From contig NZ_OY782186.1 of the NCBI RefSeq assembly GCF_963677685.1, positions 1,054,001 through 1,118,000 of the forward strand: a stretch of 64,000 bases of DNA, in the 5' to 3' direction. The stretch comes from an uncultured Bacteroides sp. GTDB taxonomy: Bacteria > Bacteroidota > Bacteroidia > Bacteroidales > Bacteroidaceae. The translations under genes were made by a program, and so were the position numbers. Below the pieces are notes generated by a model. The model did no database searches. It saw nothing but the letters and a program-made list of their open reading frames with translations, and was not told the origin of the DNA. Positions 21,833 through 31,401 of this stretch are shown here, in pieces. Positions within the stretch are counted from its first letter, which is position 1. Each line of letters begins with the position of its first letter.

Positions 21833-23041
21833 TTACATCTGCTTGTAGTCCTTAGCCAGTCCGCCTTCACTAGTCTCTTTATATAGAGAAGGTAAATCAT
21901 GTCCTGTTTGCTTCATCACCTGCACCACCTTATCGAATGATACACGATGAATACCGTCAGTGAACGAGGCATAGATATTGGCATCCAATGCTCGTGCAGC
22001 CGCATAAGCATTTCGCTCGATGCAAGGTATTTGTACTAATCCACATACAGGATCGCATGTCATACCCAAATGATGTTCCAAGCCCATTTCGGCAGCGTAC
22101 TCTATTTGAGCCGGACTGCCACCAAATAGTTGATTGGCTGCTGCTGAGGCCATGGCACAAGCCACGCCTACTTCTCCTTGGCATCCTACTTCGGCACCCG
22201 ATATAGAAGCGTTGAATTTTACGATATTACCAAAAAGCCCTGCTGTAGCTAATGCCCTGATGATGCGTATATCACTAAAATCACGACTTTTATGAAGATG
22301 GTAGAGTACGGCGGGCACTACTCCACACGATCCACAAGTGGGTGCGGTCACAATTTTCCCTCCTGAAGCATTTTCTTCACTAACTGCCAGCGCATAAGCA
22401 AAGACCAGACCTCGTGATCTGAGAGACTCTTTATATCCCGAGGCACGAATGAAATAGGTAGATGCTTTGCGGCGTAGATTGAGCTGTCCTGGCAGCACAC
22501 CTTCTGCTTCTAATCCTCTACGAATGGCCTCCTTCATCGTATTCCATACCACATCTAAATAATCCCATATATCTTCATCTTCGCACTCCTTCACATATTC
22601 CCAATAATTCTTTCCACTATGTTCACACCAGTTCAGAATTTCGGTCATATTGTCCATTTCGTACACATGTCTGCTTTCGATGGTTGATTCTTCCCCACTT
22701 TCCGCCAATGCACCTCCTCCGATGCTATACACTGTCCAGTTTTCTATGAGTTTTTTGTTCTTATCGAAAGCTGCAAAAGTCATTCCGTTAGGATGAAAAG
22801 GGAGAAAAACTTTGGGTTGCCAAACGATCTCGACAGGTGCAACTGGTTGCAAGGTATCGTTGATGGCAACATCCGTCATGTGTCCTTTTCCTGTGGCAGC
22901 TAAACTACCATAGAGAGTTACTTTGAATGATGCGGCTTCGCGATGTCGCTCCAAAAATATTTCGGCAGCTTTTCTCGGTCCCATTGTATGACTGCTAGAC
23001 GGGCCTGTGCCAATGCGATATAGCTCTTTTATTGATTTCAT
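21833..23041 (-). CDS. sdaA: L-serine ammonia-lyase, iron-sulfur type
   Basis: A 402-residue cytoplasmic enzyme that converts L-serine to pyruvate and ammonia using a [4Fe-4S] cluster. It is the single-chain form with the beta domain first (KELYRIGTGPSSSHTMGP, typical for SDH_beta, residues 4-21) and the alpha domain in the second half (TAPTCGSCGVVPAVLYH and CDPVCGLVQIPCIERNA). The Cys in TCGSCG, CDPVC and IPC are the expected cluster ligands. The length is a little short of the E. coli enzyme (about 455), within the range of Bacteroides homologues. It lies 119 bases downstream of corA on the same strand and ends at a bidirectional terminator. Confidence 0.93.
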   Translation of the reverse strand: MKSIKELYRIGTGPSSSHTMGPRKAAEIFLERHREAASFKVTLYGSLAATGKGHMTDVAINDTLQPVAPVEIVWQPKVFLPFHPNGMTFAAFDKNKKLIENWTVYSIGGGALAESGEESTIESRHVYEMDNMTEILNWCEHSGKNYWEYVKECEDEDIWDYLDVVWNTMKEAIRRGLEAEGVLPGQLNLRRKASTYFIRASGYKESLRSRGLVFAYALAVSEENASGGKIVTAPTCGSCGVVPAVLYHLHKSRDFSDIRIIRALATAGLFGNIVKFNASISGAEVGCQGEVGVACAMASAAANQLFGGSPAQIEYAAEMGLEHHLGMTCDPVCGLVQIPCIERNAYAAARALDANIYASFTDGIHRVSFDKVVQVMKQTGHDLPSLYKETSEGGLAKDYKQM

Positions 23042-23160
23042 TTTTACCTATTTCTTTTTTATATTATCCTGACCGGAGTGCTCAGTTATCCTCTATAGAC
23101 TTATGATATGAGACTCCTCTATTTTAATTCTCTCTTTATTTCAATTGGAAAAGGAACGAT

Positions 23161-24198
23161 TTAGTTCCATTTTTTTTTCTTTAAAAACCAATATACACAT
23201 CCTCCAATGATGAGCATTGTTATCCATGCCATGAGATAGCCGTATTGCCAGTTGAGCTCGGGCATGAATTTGAAATTCATACCCCAAACACCTACTAGAA
23301 AAGTTAGTGGAATGAAAATGGTCGAAACCACTGTCAGCCGTTTCATCACATCATTCATCCGCAAGTCATTGTTGGATATATACAAGTCGACCAAGGAAGA
23401 TAGCGTTTCTCTGCAAATATCAAGCGTTTGTAACACAAACTGTAAATGATCGTTGACATCCATAAAGAAAGGTCGATTTACTTTATGCATCAAGTCGTTC
23501 TCCGAGCGGAGTAACTTTACATACTGTTCCTTTAGTGGCAATACCGACTTTTTGATTTGCATGTATTGCCGCCGTAGGCTTTGGATACGTGCGCCGATGT
23601 CATACTTATTATTGATGGTGAGCAAATGTTCCTCTAAATCCTCTAATTCATCGTCAATGTTCGACACCACGGAAATATAGTTTGCCATTACACTGTTGAG
23701 CAATACACTAAGCAGATAATCACTCTGCTTATCACATATCTTTAAGATGTTTTTGTTTATGGCATTTGTCACATCATCAAAAAATGTCGTATCTCTTTCG
23801 AGGAAAGTGAGCACGAAGTTGTTACCATGTATTAGGCAAAGTTGTTGTTTATCTAACTCGTCTTCCTCCTTGTCGAAAGTAAACAATTTAAGAATAAGAA
23901 CAGTGTATTTATCATGCTCTTCTACTTTAGTGGGGTGATCTGAATTAAGAATATCCTGCAAAACAAGAAAATCTATCTCAAAATGATTACAAATTTCACG
24001 AATCGTTTCTGTGTCCTTTAATCCATGCACCTGTAACCAGTTTATCCGTTTAGGGTCGAGAATGGGGGTGATAGAAGCAAATGTGTTGCCTGTGCTCTCT
24101 TTCCTGTCTCTGTTGCTATAACTGCATAGATGCAGATGGGTAGGAGTCTGGCTATCTCCAGTATAAGTTAGTTTCTCGCTTAACAGATTATTCTTCAT
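23161..24198 (-). CDS. corA: CorA-type magnesium/cobalt transporter
   Basis: A 345-residue inner-membrane channel of the CorA family. A long soluble N-terminal domain with helical segments (about 1-285) is followed by two C-terminal membrane helices. The first ends in the family selectivity motif Gly-Met-Asn (VGVWGMNF, about residue 312), and a short loop (PELNWQYGY) leads into the second helix and a Lys-rich tail (KKKKWN). This fits a pentameric Mg2+ channel; Co2+ or Ni2+ passage is also known in the family. It lies between mutS2 and sdaA on the same strand, 79 bases from the former. Confidence 0.93.
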   Translation of the reverse strand: MKNNLLSEKLTYTGDSQTPTHLHLCSYSNRDRKESTGNTFASITPILDPKRINWLQVHGLKDTETIREICNHFEIDFLVLQDILNSDHPTKVEEHDKYTVLILKLFTFDKEEDELDKQQLCLIHGNNFVLTFLERDTTFFDDVTNAINKNILKICDKQSDYLLSVLLNSVMANYISVVSNIDDELEDLEEHLLTINNKYDIGARIQSLRRQYMQIKKSVLPLKEQYVKLLRSENDLMHKVNRPFFMDVNDHLQFVLQTLDICRETLSSLVDLYISNNDLRMNDVMKRLTVVSTIFIPLTFLVGVWGMNFKFMPELNWQYGYLMAWITMLIIGGCVYWFLKKKKWN

Positions 24199-24277
24199 CT
24201 TTACTCTCTTTTTTATGAGTTGTTACAAAAGTAATCGTTTTGCTTAGGAGAGCAAATATTTATCTCCTTCTTTGTTT

Positions 24278-26785
24278 TTATGCTAGGTCGACAACCGTGA
24301 TTCCTGATCCGCCGAATTGTACATGTTCATCGTTGAATGATTTCACACCTGATACAGTGTCGAGATATTGTCGAATAAGAGTGCGTAAGATGCCCGTACC
24401 CGTGCCATGCAGAATACGTACCCTACCCATTCCTATGAGAATGGCATCATCAATAAAGTAAGTAATAGCTTGTAACGCTTCTTCACCTCGCATGCCTCGC
24501 ACGTCAATGTCTTGCTTAAAATGTAATTTCTTCTCATACATCTCGTCTTGTGTTTGACTGCTGACAAATGTACTTTTGGCATTCTCCTGCTTCTGCGGTG
24601 CCTTGTTAGCGATTTCCAGCCTGTCCAGTTTCACTGTTGTCTTGATGCTGCCAAAAGCCACTATGGCACTTTTACCTTTTACTTCCAGAACTTCACCTAT
24701 AGTGTTTTGTCCCTTCATCTTAACATAATTGCCTGCCGCAATGGTTGTGACCTTCAGTTTGATAGGCGTTTCCGTTTTCTTCTCGCTCGTTTTCGCAGGA
24801 GTGGGAGAGGCTTTTCTTTCTTGTTTACGACGTAGCTTCTCCATTTTTTGTGCTATGCGATCTTCCTGTTTTTTCGCTTTTAATTTTTCTACTGATTCTT
24901 TAAAATCACTCAATTCTTGTCTTGCTTGGCGAGTTTTTTCTTTATCAGCCTGTGCCTCCTTAATGGTGCGAATGGTGTTTTCTATCTTTGCGTTAGACTC
25001 CTGCAACAAACGTTGTGCTTCCTCTTTTGCTTCGCGAATAATTTCTTTGCGAGATTTATTCAGCTCTTCCATTTCATTCTCATAGCGTGCAATGGTTTCT
25101 TCCATTTGTTTTTCACGCTGACGGATTGTTTGCCGTTTGCCTTCCCAATAACGTTTGTCGCGCACAATGTCCTGCAAATATTTATCTGCATTGATATATT
25201 CACTTCCTACAATGCTTGACGCATCTGCTATCACATCTTCGGGCAAGCCGATTTTGCGGGCTATCTCTACTGCGAACGAACTACCTGGGTTGCCTATTTG
25301 TAATTGAAATAAAGCTTGCATCAAGTGCCTGTCGTAAAGCATTGCTCCATTTACCACACTTTCATTATCTTCAGCAAAGTGTTTCAGATTCTGGTAGTGT
25401 GTGGTGATCACGCCAAATGTTTTTTTCTCGTTGAAGCGTTTCAATACAGATTCTGCAATAGCACCGCCAATTTGGGGCTCTGTTCCTCCACCAAATTCAT
25501 CAATCAGTATAAGGCTATGCTCATTACAGCCTTTCATCATTATTTTCATGTTAGTCAGGTGCGAAGAGTAAGTACTCAAATCATCTTCGATAGATTGCTC
25601 GTCACCAATATCAATAAAAATGTTGCTGAAAATGCCTGCATGACTGCGTTCGTGCATTGGGATCAGCATACCACATTGTAGCATGTATTGCAGCAAACCC
25701 ACCGTTTTGAGGCATACTGACTTACCCCCCGCATTCGGACCCGATATGATTAATATTCGTTGTTTCGTATTGAGCTCTATGTCTAGCGGAACCACTTTCT
25801 TGCCATGTTTAGCTAGCGAAAGTTGTAAAAGCGGATGCACTGCCATAGTCCAATCTAAAAGTTGTTCATTCTCCAACGCAGGCTTCAATGCATTGGTCTG
25901 TATGGCAAAGTAACTTTTGGCACGAATGAAATCGACCTCTGCTAAAAATTCATACGATTGCAGTATGTCGTCAATTGAAGGGCGCAATATGCTTGAAAAC
26001 TCCGTAAGGATACGGATGATCTCTCGCCGCTCTTCACCCTCTAATTCACGTACTCTGTTGTTTGCTTCTACTACTTCAGCTGGCTCAATAAACACCGTCT
26101 TTCCACTAGCCGACTCATCATGCACGATTCCTTTAATCTTACGTTTAAGTCCAGGAGCCACCGGAATTACCAGTCGCCCATCTCGCATGGTAGGCGTCAC
26201 ATCCTTTTCTACGTATCCGTCCGACTGGGCATTGCGTAAAATGCCGTTCAGTGAACGAGATATGCCGCTTACCGTATTTGCCAATTCTCTGCGGATGCGT
26301 GCCAGGTCCGTAGAAGCATTATCCTTTATTTTGCCATACTTATTAAGTATGCCGTCAATCTTCGTGATCAGTTGCGGAAATACAGTGATGTCTCCCGCTA
26401 ACCTTTTCAGATAAGGGTACGGTGCGTCCGATTCTTCATCGACCTCATCCTTACTTTGCAGAAAGCGTACGATGTTTCTGATTGTCTCCAATGATCGTCG
26501 TAGGTCAAACAACTCCTGCTCATCCATATATAGTCCCTCTACGCGTACTCGTTTCAGCGATGGTCGCACATCAAAGAAGAACTGATCAGGAAAACCCTCT
26601 TCCTCCTGAATAATACGCACAAATTCAGTAAGCTGGTTTAGTTTTTCTTCCACCACATCAAAACGGTCAGAAAAAGTCATCTCCGCCACCCTTTCTTCAC
26701 CGAGGGGACTGAGGCATTTTTCTTGCAATAACTGCCTGACTTGGTCAAAACCTATTTTTTGCTCAAAATTTTGTGGATATATCAT
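24278..26785 (-). CDS. mutS2: Endonuclease MutS2
   Basis: An 835-residue cytoplasmic MutS family ATPase involved in suppressing homologous recombination or in ribosome rescue, not in mismatch repair (it lacks the mismatch-binding N-domain). The core and clamp are helical (to about 320). The ATPase has Walker A ISGPNAGGKSVCLKT (about 350), Walker B LILIDEFGGGTEP and a long coiled-coil insertion (about 530-640, many Glu/Lys/Arg). The C-terminus is a Smr nuclease-like domain (DVRGMRGEEAL, then RILHGTGTGILR). Length and order are typical. A TATTTTTG box at 26879-26886 on the minus strand is a likely promoter. It diverges from the tRNA-Ser gene. Confidence 0.95.
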   Translation of the reverse strand: MIYPQNFEQKIGFDQVRQLLQEKCLSPLGEERVAEMTFSDRFDVVEEKLNQLTEFVRIIQEEEGFPDQFFFDVRPSLKRVRVEGLYMDEQELFDLRRSLETIRNIVRFLQSKDEVDEESDAPYPYLKRLAGDITVFPQLITKIDGILNKYGKIKDNASTDLARIRRELANTVSGISRSLNGILRNAQSDGYVEKDVTPTMRDGRLVIPVAPGLKRKIKGIVHDESASGKTVFIEPAEVVEANNRVRELEGEERREIIRILTEFSSILRPSIDDILQSYEFLAEVDFIRAKSYFAIQTNALKPALENEQLLDWTMAVHPLLQLSLAKHGKKVVPLDIELNTKQRILIISGPNAGGKSVCLKTVGLLQYMLQCGMLIPMHERSHAGIFSNIFIDIGDEQSIEDDLSTYSSHLTNMKIMMKGCNEHSLILIDEFGGGTEPQIGGAIAESVLKRFNEKKTFGVITTHYQNLKHFAEDNESVVNGAMLYDRHLMQALFQLQIGNPGSSFAVEIARKIGLPEDVIADASSIVGSEYINADKYLQDIVRDKRYWEGKRQTIRQREKQMEETIARYENEMEELNKSRKEIIREAKEEAQRLLQESNAKIENTIRTIKEAQADKEKTRQARQELSDFKESVEKLKAKKQEDRIAQKMEKLRRKQERKASPTPAKTSEKKTETPIKLKVTTIAAGNYVKMKGQNTIGEVLEVKGKSAIVAFGSIKTTVKLDRLEIANKAPQKQENAKSTFVSSQTQDEMYEKKLHFKQDIDVRGMRGEEALQAITYFIDDAILIGMGRVRILHGTGTGILRTLIRQYLDTVSGVKSFNDEHVQFGGSGITVVDLA

Positions 26786-26916
26786 TTGGATTGGTCTGTT
26801 AATCTATATAGTTCATATTCAGAGATTTACCCTCTGTATTGGAGGAAGTCTCTCTCTTTCTTCTATCATTTTGCACTGCAAAAATACAATTATTTGCTGA
26901 AAAATAGCGAAGAATG

Positions 26917-26947
26917 TTTGCATATTTAAAAATCATTCGTACCTTTG
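26917..26947 (+). promoter_or_regulatory. Promoter of tRNA-Ser
   Basis: TTTG (26917-26920), a 19-base spacer and TACCTTTG (26940-26947) match the Bacteroides primary-sigma promoter. The tRNA starts 37 bases after the -7 box. Confidence 0.75.
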
Positions 26948-26984
26948 CAGCGCTTTCAACGGAAAGCATCACAGAAACAGTATT

Positions 26985-27069
26985 GGAGAGATGGCAGAGT
27001 GGTCGATTGCGGCGGTCTTGAAAACCGTTGAACTGAAAGGTTCCTGGGGTTCGAATCCCTATCTCTCCG
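26985..27069 (+). tRNA. tRNA-Ser (anticodon UGA)
   Basis: An 85-base class II tRNA. The acceptor stem GGAGAGA (26985-26991) pairs with TCTCTCC (27062-27068), with discriminator G. The anticodon loop CTTGAAA carries TGA. The T arm GGGGTTCGAATCCCT is intact and a long variable arm is present, as expected for tRNA-Ser. CCA is not encoded. It is the only RNA gene I can support in the window. Confidence 0.95.
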
Positions 27070-27105
27070 CTGAAAGGTCTGGACAAAAACAGACAGTAAC
27101 AGTAC

Positions 27106-27139
27106 AAAACCTACAAGTCAACAACTTGTAGGTTTTTTT
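27106..27139 (+). terminator. Intrinsic terminator of the tRNA-Ser transcript
   Basis: CCTACAAGT (27110-27118) pairs with ACTTGTAGG (27124-27132) around a five-base loop. It is extended by A-T pairs and followed by a T run. Confidence 0.85.
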
Positions 27140-27273
27140 GTATCCAATATGTCCGTCACAAAAGACACGAAAAAGGGATCATACCGAATACGAAATGTTA
27201 TAGAGAACATATAAAAACAAAAAGAGCAAGAGATCTGTATCCCTTACTCTCTTTAAAAATCTTCGGCGTGTCT

Positions 27274-28494
27274 TTATTCTTTTCCGCTTGTTATAGTAAA
27301 GCTTTGCCTTGCTCCATCACGTTCTATTTCCAGAATAAGGCACTCAGCCTCTTGAATATATTTCTCCAATTTACCACTTGACACAGATGTGATATCTACA
27401 TTTATCGCTCCATTATCGACAGATATCACCTTGTCGCCTAATTTTAATCCAGCTTTTTCCGCATACCCGTTTATCTCCAAAGCGGTGACATAAATATTGT
27501 CGTTTCGAACATTGATGCTTAAACCAAGCGTAGCCAGTCCGCTATGGTTATTCGAGAGGGTATCGGTGCGTTGTTGGAGATACAGGTCTTTATTGGCAAG
27601 AATAAAATTCATCTTTCCGATAAAGATATTTCCAGCGATATTTTTATTTATTGTAGGTATATAATCTAATGTACAATTTGGAACAATTATGCCATTGCAA
27701 TGCATCGTAATTCCGCTGAATTCAGCAATAGTGTCCGTTAATCCCACTCGCCGGAAATTTACATACCTTCTTGGAGTATGATGTCTCTGTAATTTTTTAT
27801 ATACTGTTTTATCTATTATGACATCATAATTCGCCCCCAGATCGAGTATAAGGTTAAGACTGTCGGTTTGCTTGCTGTAAAGTGGAAAACTATTTATTCC
27901 ATTCTTAATAAAAGTAAAACCTGCTCCCTCACGTTGTAGTAATTTCTCGTTTTTAAGCGGCAACATGGTCATTTGATTTTTATCCATGTCGAACTTCCAA
28001 ACCATACTTTTTATCACGCTACGACCCAATATCGTACGATACAGCGTATTATACATGCCGTTATCTTTTGGGACAGAGGTAAATATAACCCCTTTCAATG
28101 CACAGTCCCCAATTTTAATATCATCAACTTTGTATAGTTTAGAGAAATAGATCTGCTTGTAAAAGTTGAATGTCGGGATTGGTTTTCTTCCCCAATATTC
28201 TGCTTTGTATTGGTCAAGGATTTTTGGCTTGGCAAGAGATGATGCCTGAGTATCGAACATTAGTGTGTCTGTATATTGATCGTTTATCATGGCAACTACT
28301 CCGAAGTAACCATTCGGGTCGCGAATAATCTGAGAGGTCTGATAGAAGTCAGGAGAGAGGCTTTTGACAATCTTGTCTTGATCGGCATTGAAGTTATGAA
28401 CCCAGATAACTGCATAAATAAAGTAAGCAAGTGCAATAATGAATAAGGCAAACAATGTTTTGAACAAATAACTAATTTTCTTTTTAAATTTCAT
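27274..28494 (-). CDS. Retropepsin-like aspartyl protease with C-terminal PDZ domain
   Basis: A 406-residue membrane-anchored protein: a Lys-rich start, then one hydrophobic segment (about 10-32), then two retropepsin-like halves and a PDZ domain (about 320-400, LGLSINVRNDNIYVTALE, AEKAGLKLGDKVISVDN). The two active-site positions read FDTQAS (Asp81) and LDLGAN (Asp218), where active relatives have D-T-G-A-S or similar. The Gly to Gln change in the first site could alter or abolish catalysis. Family knowledge suggests a periplasmic protease or peptide-binding protein. It stands alone on the minus strand, with a possible -7 box at 28705-28712 giving a long leader. Confidence 0.7.
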   Translation of the reverse strand: MKFKKKISYLFKTLFALFIIALAYFIYAVIWVHNFNADQDKIVKSLSPDFYQTSQIIRDPNGYFGVVAMINDQYTDTLMFDTQASSLAKPKILDQYKAEYWGRKPIPTFNFYKQIYFSKLYKVDDIKIGDCALKGVIFTSVPKDNGMYNTLYRTILGRSVIKSMVWKFDMDKNQMTMLPLKNEKLLQREGAGFTFIKNGINSFPLYSKQTDSLNLILDLGANYDVIIDKTVYKKLQRHHTPRRYVNFRRVGLTDTIAEFSGITMHCNGIIVPNCTLDYIPTINKNIAGNIFIGKMNFILANKDLYLQQRTDTLSNNHSGLATLGLSINVRNDNIYVTALEINGYAEKAGLKLGDKVISVDNGAINVDITSVSSGKLEKYIQEAECLILEIERDGARQSFTITSGKE

Positions 28495-28641
28495 ACAGTT
28501 GATTTTTTGTTAGTAGAGAGGAAATGACATACGAGCCGTTTGTGCTACTCCATAGGTTATGTCTTTATTAGGTTTTGAGTTATTAAGTCTAGAAGTGTGT
28601 AGCTCTTACTGATATAACTTATTGAACATTTGTAAAGGAGC

Positions 28642-28770
28642 ATTCCGAAAATAATTTTGATAATCTTTTTAGCTATTCTCATTGCGTATGGTAGTTTGTC
28701 TGCACAAAAATACATTTTTTGTCAGAAAATAGTTTCGTATTTCTTTCATAAAATCTCTAATGCTGCATAG
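28642..28770 (+). pseudogene. Possible remnant of an exported protein (signal peptide only)
   Basis: Within the 336-base gap 28495-28830 the plus strand has AAAGGAG (28634-28640) followed by an open frame that begins at ATT 28642 instead of ATG. It reads PKIILIIFLAILIAYGSL then SAQ, a complete signal peptide, and stops after 42 codons. The 5' end of a secreted-protein gene that lost its start codon and body fits well. It could also be chance. Confidence 0.3.
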
Positions 28771-28830
28771 TTTTTTCATGCGTAGCATTTCTTTGAACAA
28801 CAGGAACTATTTGAAAGTCTTGGTAAGAAT

Positions 28831-31086
28831 CTATTCTAAATATCTATTGAGATGTTTACCTGTCAACGATACTTTATCTGCGATAATGTCTTTTGGAACC
28901 CCTTCGAATATAATCCTTCCACCATCTTTTCCCGCGCCTGGCCCCATATCTATTATCCAATCGGCTTGACTGATAATATCCATATTGTGTTCAATAATGA
29001 TAATTGTATTTTTATTGTCAACGAGTCTGTTGAAAAGCTTCAGAAGCTTGGATATATTTGAGCCATGAAGTCCGGTTGTTGGTTCATCAAAAATATAAAT
29101 ATTCCCTTTGTTTCCTAATTCTGTTGCCAGCTTAAGACGTTGCCTCTCTCCACCTGAAAAGGTATTTAATGATTGCCCTAATGTAAGATAATCCAGGCCA
29201 ACTTCACAAAGCCTTCTGAGTGGCTGCGTTATTTCTAACTCACTGAAAAAAGCATTTGCCTCGCTAATTGTCATTGCCATAATATCTGTAATACTTTTAT
29301 TTCTCAGCTTGTACTGTAACACCTCAGGTTTGAAGCCACTTCCGTTGCAGTGTTCGCAACGAACTTCTACTGCATCTAAAAAGGCAAGGTCGGTTGATAG
29401 AATACCCAATCCTTTGCATTCGGGACAAGCTCCATCCGAATTATTACTAAATAATGATTGCTTGACGGTGTTCTGTTGCGCAAATAGCTTTCTTATTATA
29501 TCTAATATTCCTGTATATGTGGCGATATTCGATCTTTTGCTGCCTCGTAAAGCACTTTGATCTATAATGACAATGTCTTTATATTGATTAGCGAGCGACT
29601 TTACTAGTGAACTTTTGCCTGAACCCGCCACTCCTGTAATGACAGTTAATACTTCTTTCGGTATTTGGACAGAGATACTTTTTAAATTATGAAGTGAACT
29701 GTTTGGTATAGAAAGGTGATCCGTTGCTTTTCTATATTCGGTTTTCAGCTGATTTGTGCGATTGAGATAATTTCCTGTCGCTGTATCTGCTTTTTTTAAC
29801 CCTTCGAAACTTCCTTCATAAACAATGTTTCCACCACTTTTACCAGCACCGATTCCCATATCGACAATGTGGTCGGCAATGGCTATTACATCGGGGTCAT
29901 GTTCTATAATTAATACGGTATTACCTTTATCCTTCAATTCGATTAATAGCTTATTTAATCGTTGTACATCATTTGGATGTAATCCCACACTTGGTTCATC
30001 GAAGATGTAAGTAAGGTCTGTCAAGCTGCTTCCTAAATGTCGGATAAGCTTTATTCGTTGTGATTCTCCGCCGGACAATGAAGATGTTTCTCTACTTAAA
30101 CTTAGGTATCCCAATCCAATGGCTAATAAGTTCTCAAGATTTTTGCTGATTGCATCCAATAATGGGGTGACGGATTCATTCTTTAAAGTTTTTATGAATT
30201 TCAGTAAATCATCAATTTGCATATTGCAACAATCGGCGATACTCTTTTCTTCGATTTTGCAACTTAACACCTGAGGGTTCAAACGACTTCCGTTGCATTC
30301 AGGGCAGATACCTTGTTTTACGACCTCTTTGTATCGAGATGCATTTTTTCCTACAATTTCTTTTGAATCTTTTTTGAAAAAAGTGCGTTCAAAGCGTGGT
30401 AGAACTCCTTCATATGTTCCGGTTTTAGGGAATCTCTGATCTGGATTGGTTAACTTCAAATCGTTTGCATAAACAAGATTATGCCATTCGTTTTCCGTAT
30501 AATCCTTTATCTTCTTGTCATTGTCGAACAAGCCTGAATAGACATATCGAGTCCAACGCCATCCACCTACTTCAAATGTTGGAAATTTTATTGCACCTTC
30601 GTTTAACGAACGCTCTTTATCTATTAGTTCATCCAAATCAACAATACTTGTTTTGCCAAGCCCCTCGCAACAGGAACACATCCCTTGAGGGTTGTTAAAC
30701 GAAAAAGCGGTGGAATGACCGATGAAAGGTTGTCCAATTCTGGAAAACAACAATCTTAAAAGAGAGTATATATCTGTTAAGGTTCCGACTGTTGAACGAG
30801 CATTTCCTTCTATTTTTTTCTGATTGACTATAATTGCGACTGCTAAATTTTCTAAGCTGTCCACATCCGGTTTACCATATTGTTGTAGTCGATGACGAAT
30901 AAAACTATCATAAGTTTCATTTAAAAGTCTTTGTGATTCGGCTGCTATTGTATCAAAGACCAATGAAGTTTTGCCGGAACCTGACACTCCAGTAAATACA
31001 GTTATCTTCTTTTTGGGTATTTTGACTGAGATGTTTTTAAGATTATTTTCCCTTGCTCCTTTAATTATAATATCATTTTTGCTCAT
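28831..31086 (-). CDS. Short UvrA-like ABC ATPase (UvrA2-type)
   Basis: A 751-residue cytoplasmic protein with two ABC modules of UvrA type: Walker A VFTGVSGSGKTSLVFDT and VITGVAGSGKSSLVKS, signatures LSGGESQRIK and FSGGERQRLK, and Walker B IFDEPS and IFDEPTTG. Zinc-finger Cys pairs are present (CSCCEGLG, CPECNGSR, CPECKGLG, CEHCNGSG). It is nearly 200 residues shorter than canonical UvrA (about 940) because the UvrB-binding and insertion regions are reduced. Such short forms are thought to serve drug or DNA-adduct tolerance rather than core repair (inference). ATG 31086 is chosen over 31137 because the promoter (31107-31137) overlaps the upstream codons. Its upstream region is duplicated at 32908-33085. 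Confidence 0.88.
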   Translation of the reverse strand: MSKNDIIIKGARENNLKNISVKIPKKKITVFTGVSGSGKTSLVFDTIAAESQRLLNETYDSFIRHRLQQYGKPDVDSLENLAVAIIVNQKKIEGNARSTVGTLTDIYSLLRLLFSRIGQPFIGHSTAFSFNNPQGMCSCCEGLGKTSIVDLDELIDKERSLNEGAIKFPTFEVGGWRWTRYVYSGLFDNDKKIKDYTENEWHNLVYANDLKLTNPDQRFPKTGTYEGVLPRFERTFFKKDSKEIVGKNASRYKEVVKQGICPECNGSRLNPQVLSCKIEEKSIADCCNMQIDDLLKFIKTLKNESVTPLLDAISKNLENLLAIGLGYLSLSRETSSLSGGESQRIKLIRHLGSSLTDLTYIFDEPSVGLHPNDVQRLNKLLIELKDKGNTVLIIEHDPDVIAIADHIVDMGIGAGKSGGNIVYEGSFEGLKKADTATGNYLNRTNQLKTEYRKATDHLSIPNSSLHNLKSISVQIPKEVLTVITGVAGSGKSSLVKSLANQYKDIVIIDQSALRGSKRSNIATYTGILDIIRKLFAQQNTVKQSLFSNNSDGACPECKGLGILSTDLAFLDAVEVRCEHCNGSGFKPEVLQYKLRNKSITDIMAMTISEANAFFSELEITQPLRRLCEVGLDYLTLGQSLNTFSGGERQRLKLATELGNKGNIYIFDEPTTGLHGSNISKLLKLFNRLVDNKNTIIIIEHNMDIISQADWIIDMGPGAGKDGGRIIFEGVPKDIIADKVSLTGKHLNRYLE

Positions 31087-31106
31087 CTTATGCTTTATTC
31101 TTTTTG

Positions 31107-31137
31107 CAAAATTAATGCTTCCTAATCGCTTGAACAA
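31107..31137 (-). promoter_or_regulatory. Promoter of the UvrA-like gene
   Basis: On the minus strand TTG (31137-31135), a 20-base spacer and TAATTTTG (31114-31107) form a good Bacteroides promoter, giving a leader of about 15 bases before ATG 31086. The same boxes with the same spacing recur in the duplicate at 32988-33018. Confidence 0.65.
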
Positions 31138-31218
31138 TAAGGGATAAATCTTTCATGCAGTGATAAAAATGTCTCTATCTGATTGATAAGTGATTACCTT
31201 TATAGTAGGTATAAATGG

Positions 31219-31303
31219 GAGAATTTGAAAAAATGGATGTTCTGTAAAAAGAAGCTATATTTTGTGTTCTCATTAAAGGTAGAGTGCTTCCTAAACGAAT
31301 AGG
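31219..31303 (+). pseudogene. HxlR gene fragment, copy 1
   Basis: These 85 bases align without gaps to 33292-33376 of the intact HxlR gene (shared blocks such as TTGAAAAAATGG and CATTAAA), at roughly three quarters identity by eye. They follow directly on the duplicated promoter region. The 5' half of the gene is deleted and the rest is out of frame, so this is a dead copy. Confidence 0.75.
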
Positions 31304-31401
31304 CTAAAGATCAGAATCCACTCATTGATAATTTATGGTAATCTGCTAAAAACGAAACATTCAATAGGATAATATCTTAAGGGAGAAGTTGATATAAACC
31401 A

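Noticed and set aside
21833..23041. Serine dehydratase as a truncated or split gene
   Set aside because: Both the beta and alpha signatures and all expected cluster Cys motifs are present in one frame; the shorter length is normal for single-chain forms.
26985..27069. tRNA-Ser as an integration site
   Set aside because: I looked for a second copy of the tRNA 3' end downstream and found none in the window, and the following genes show no integrase.
26799..27107. 102-residue minus-strand frame over the tRNA-Ser gene
   Set aside because: It is the well-known false frame (GEIGIRTPG type) produced by reading the antisense of a tRNA-Ser gene.
28831..31086. UvrA-like gene as a truncated uvrA pseudogene
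   Set aside because: Both ATPase modules, both signatures and the zinc motifs are complete; the short length is a trait of a recognised UvrA-like subgroup.
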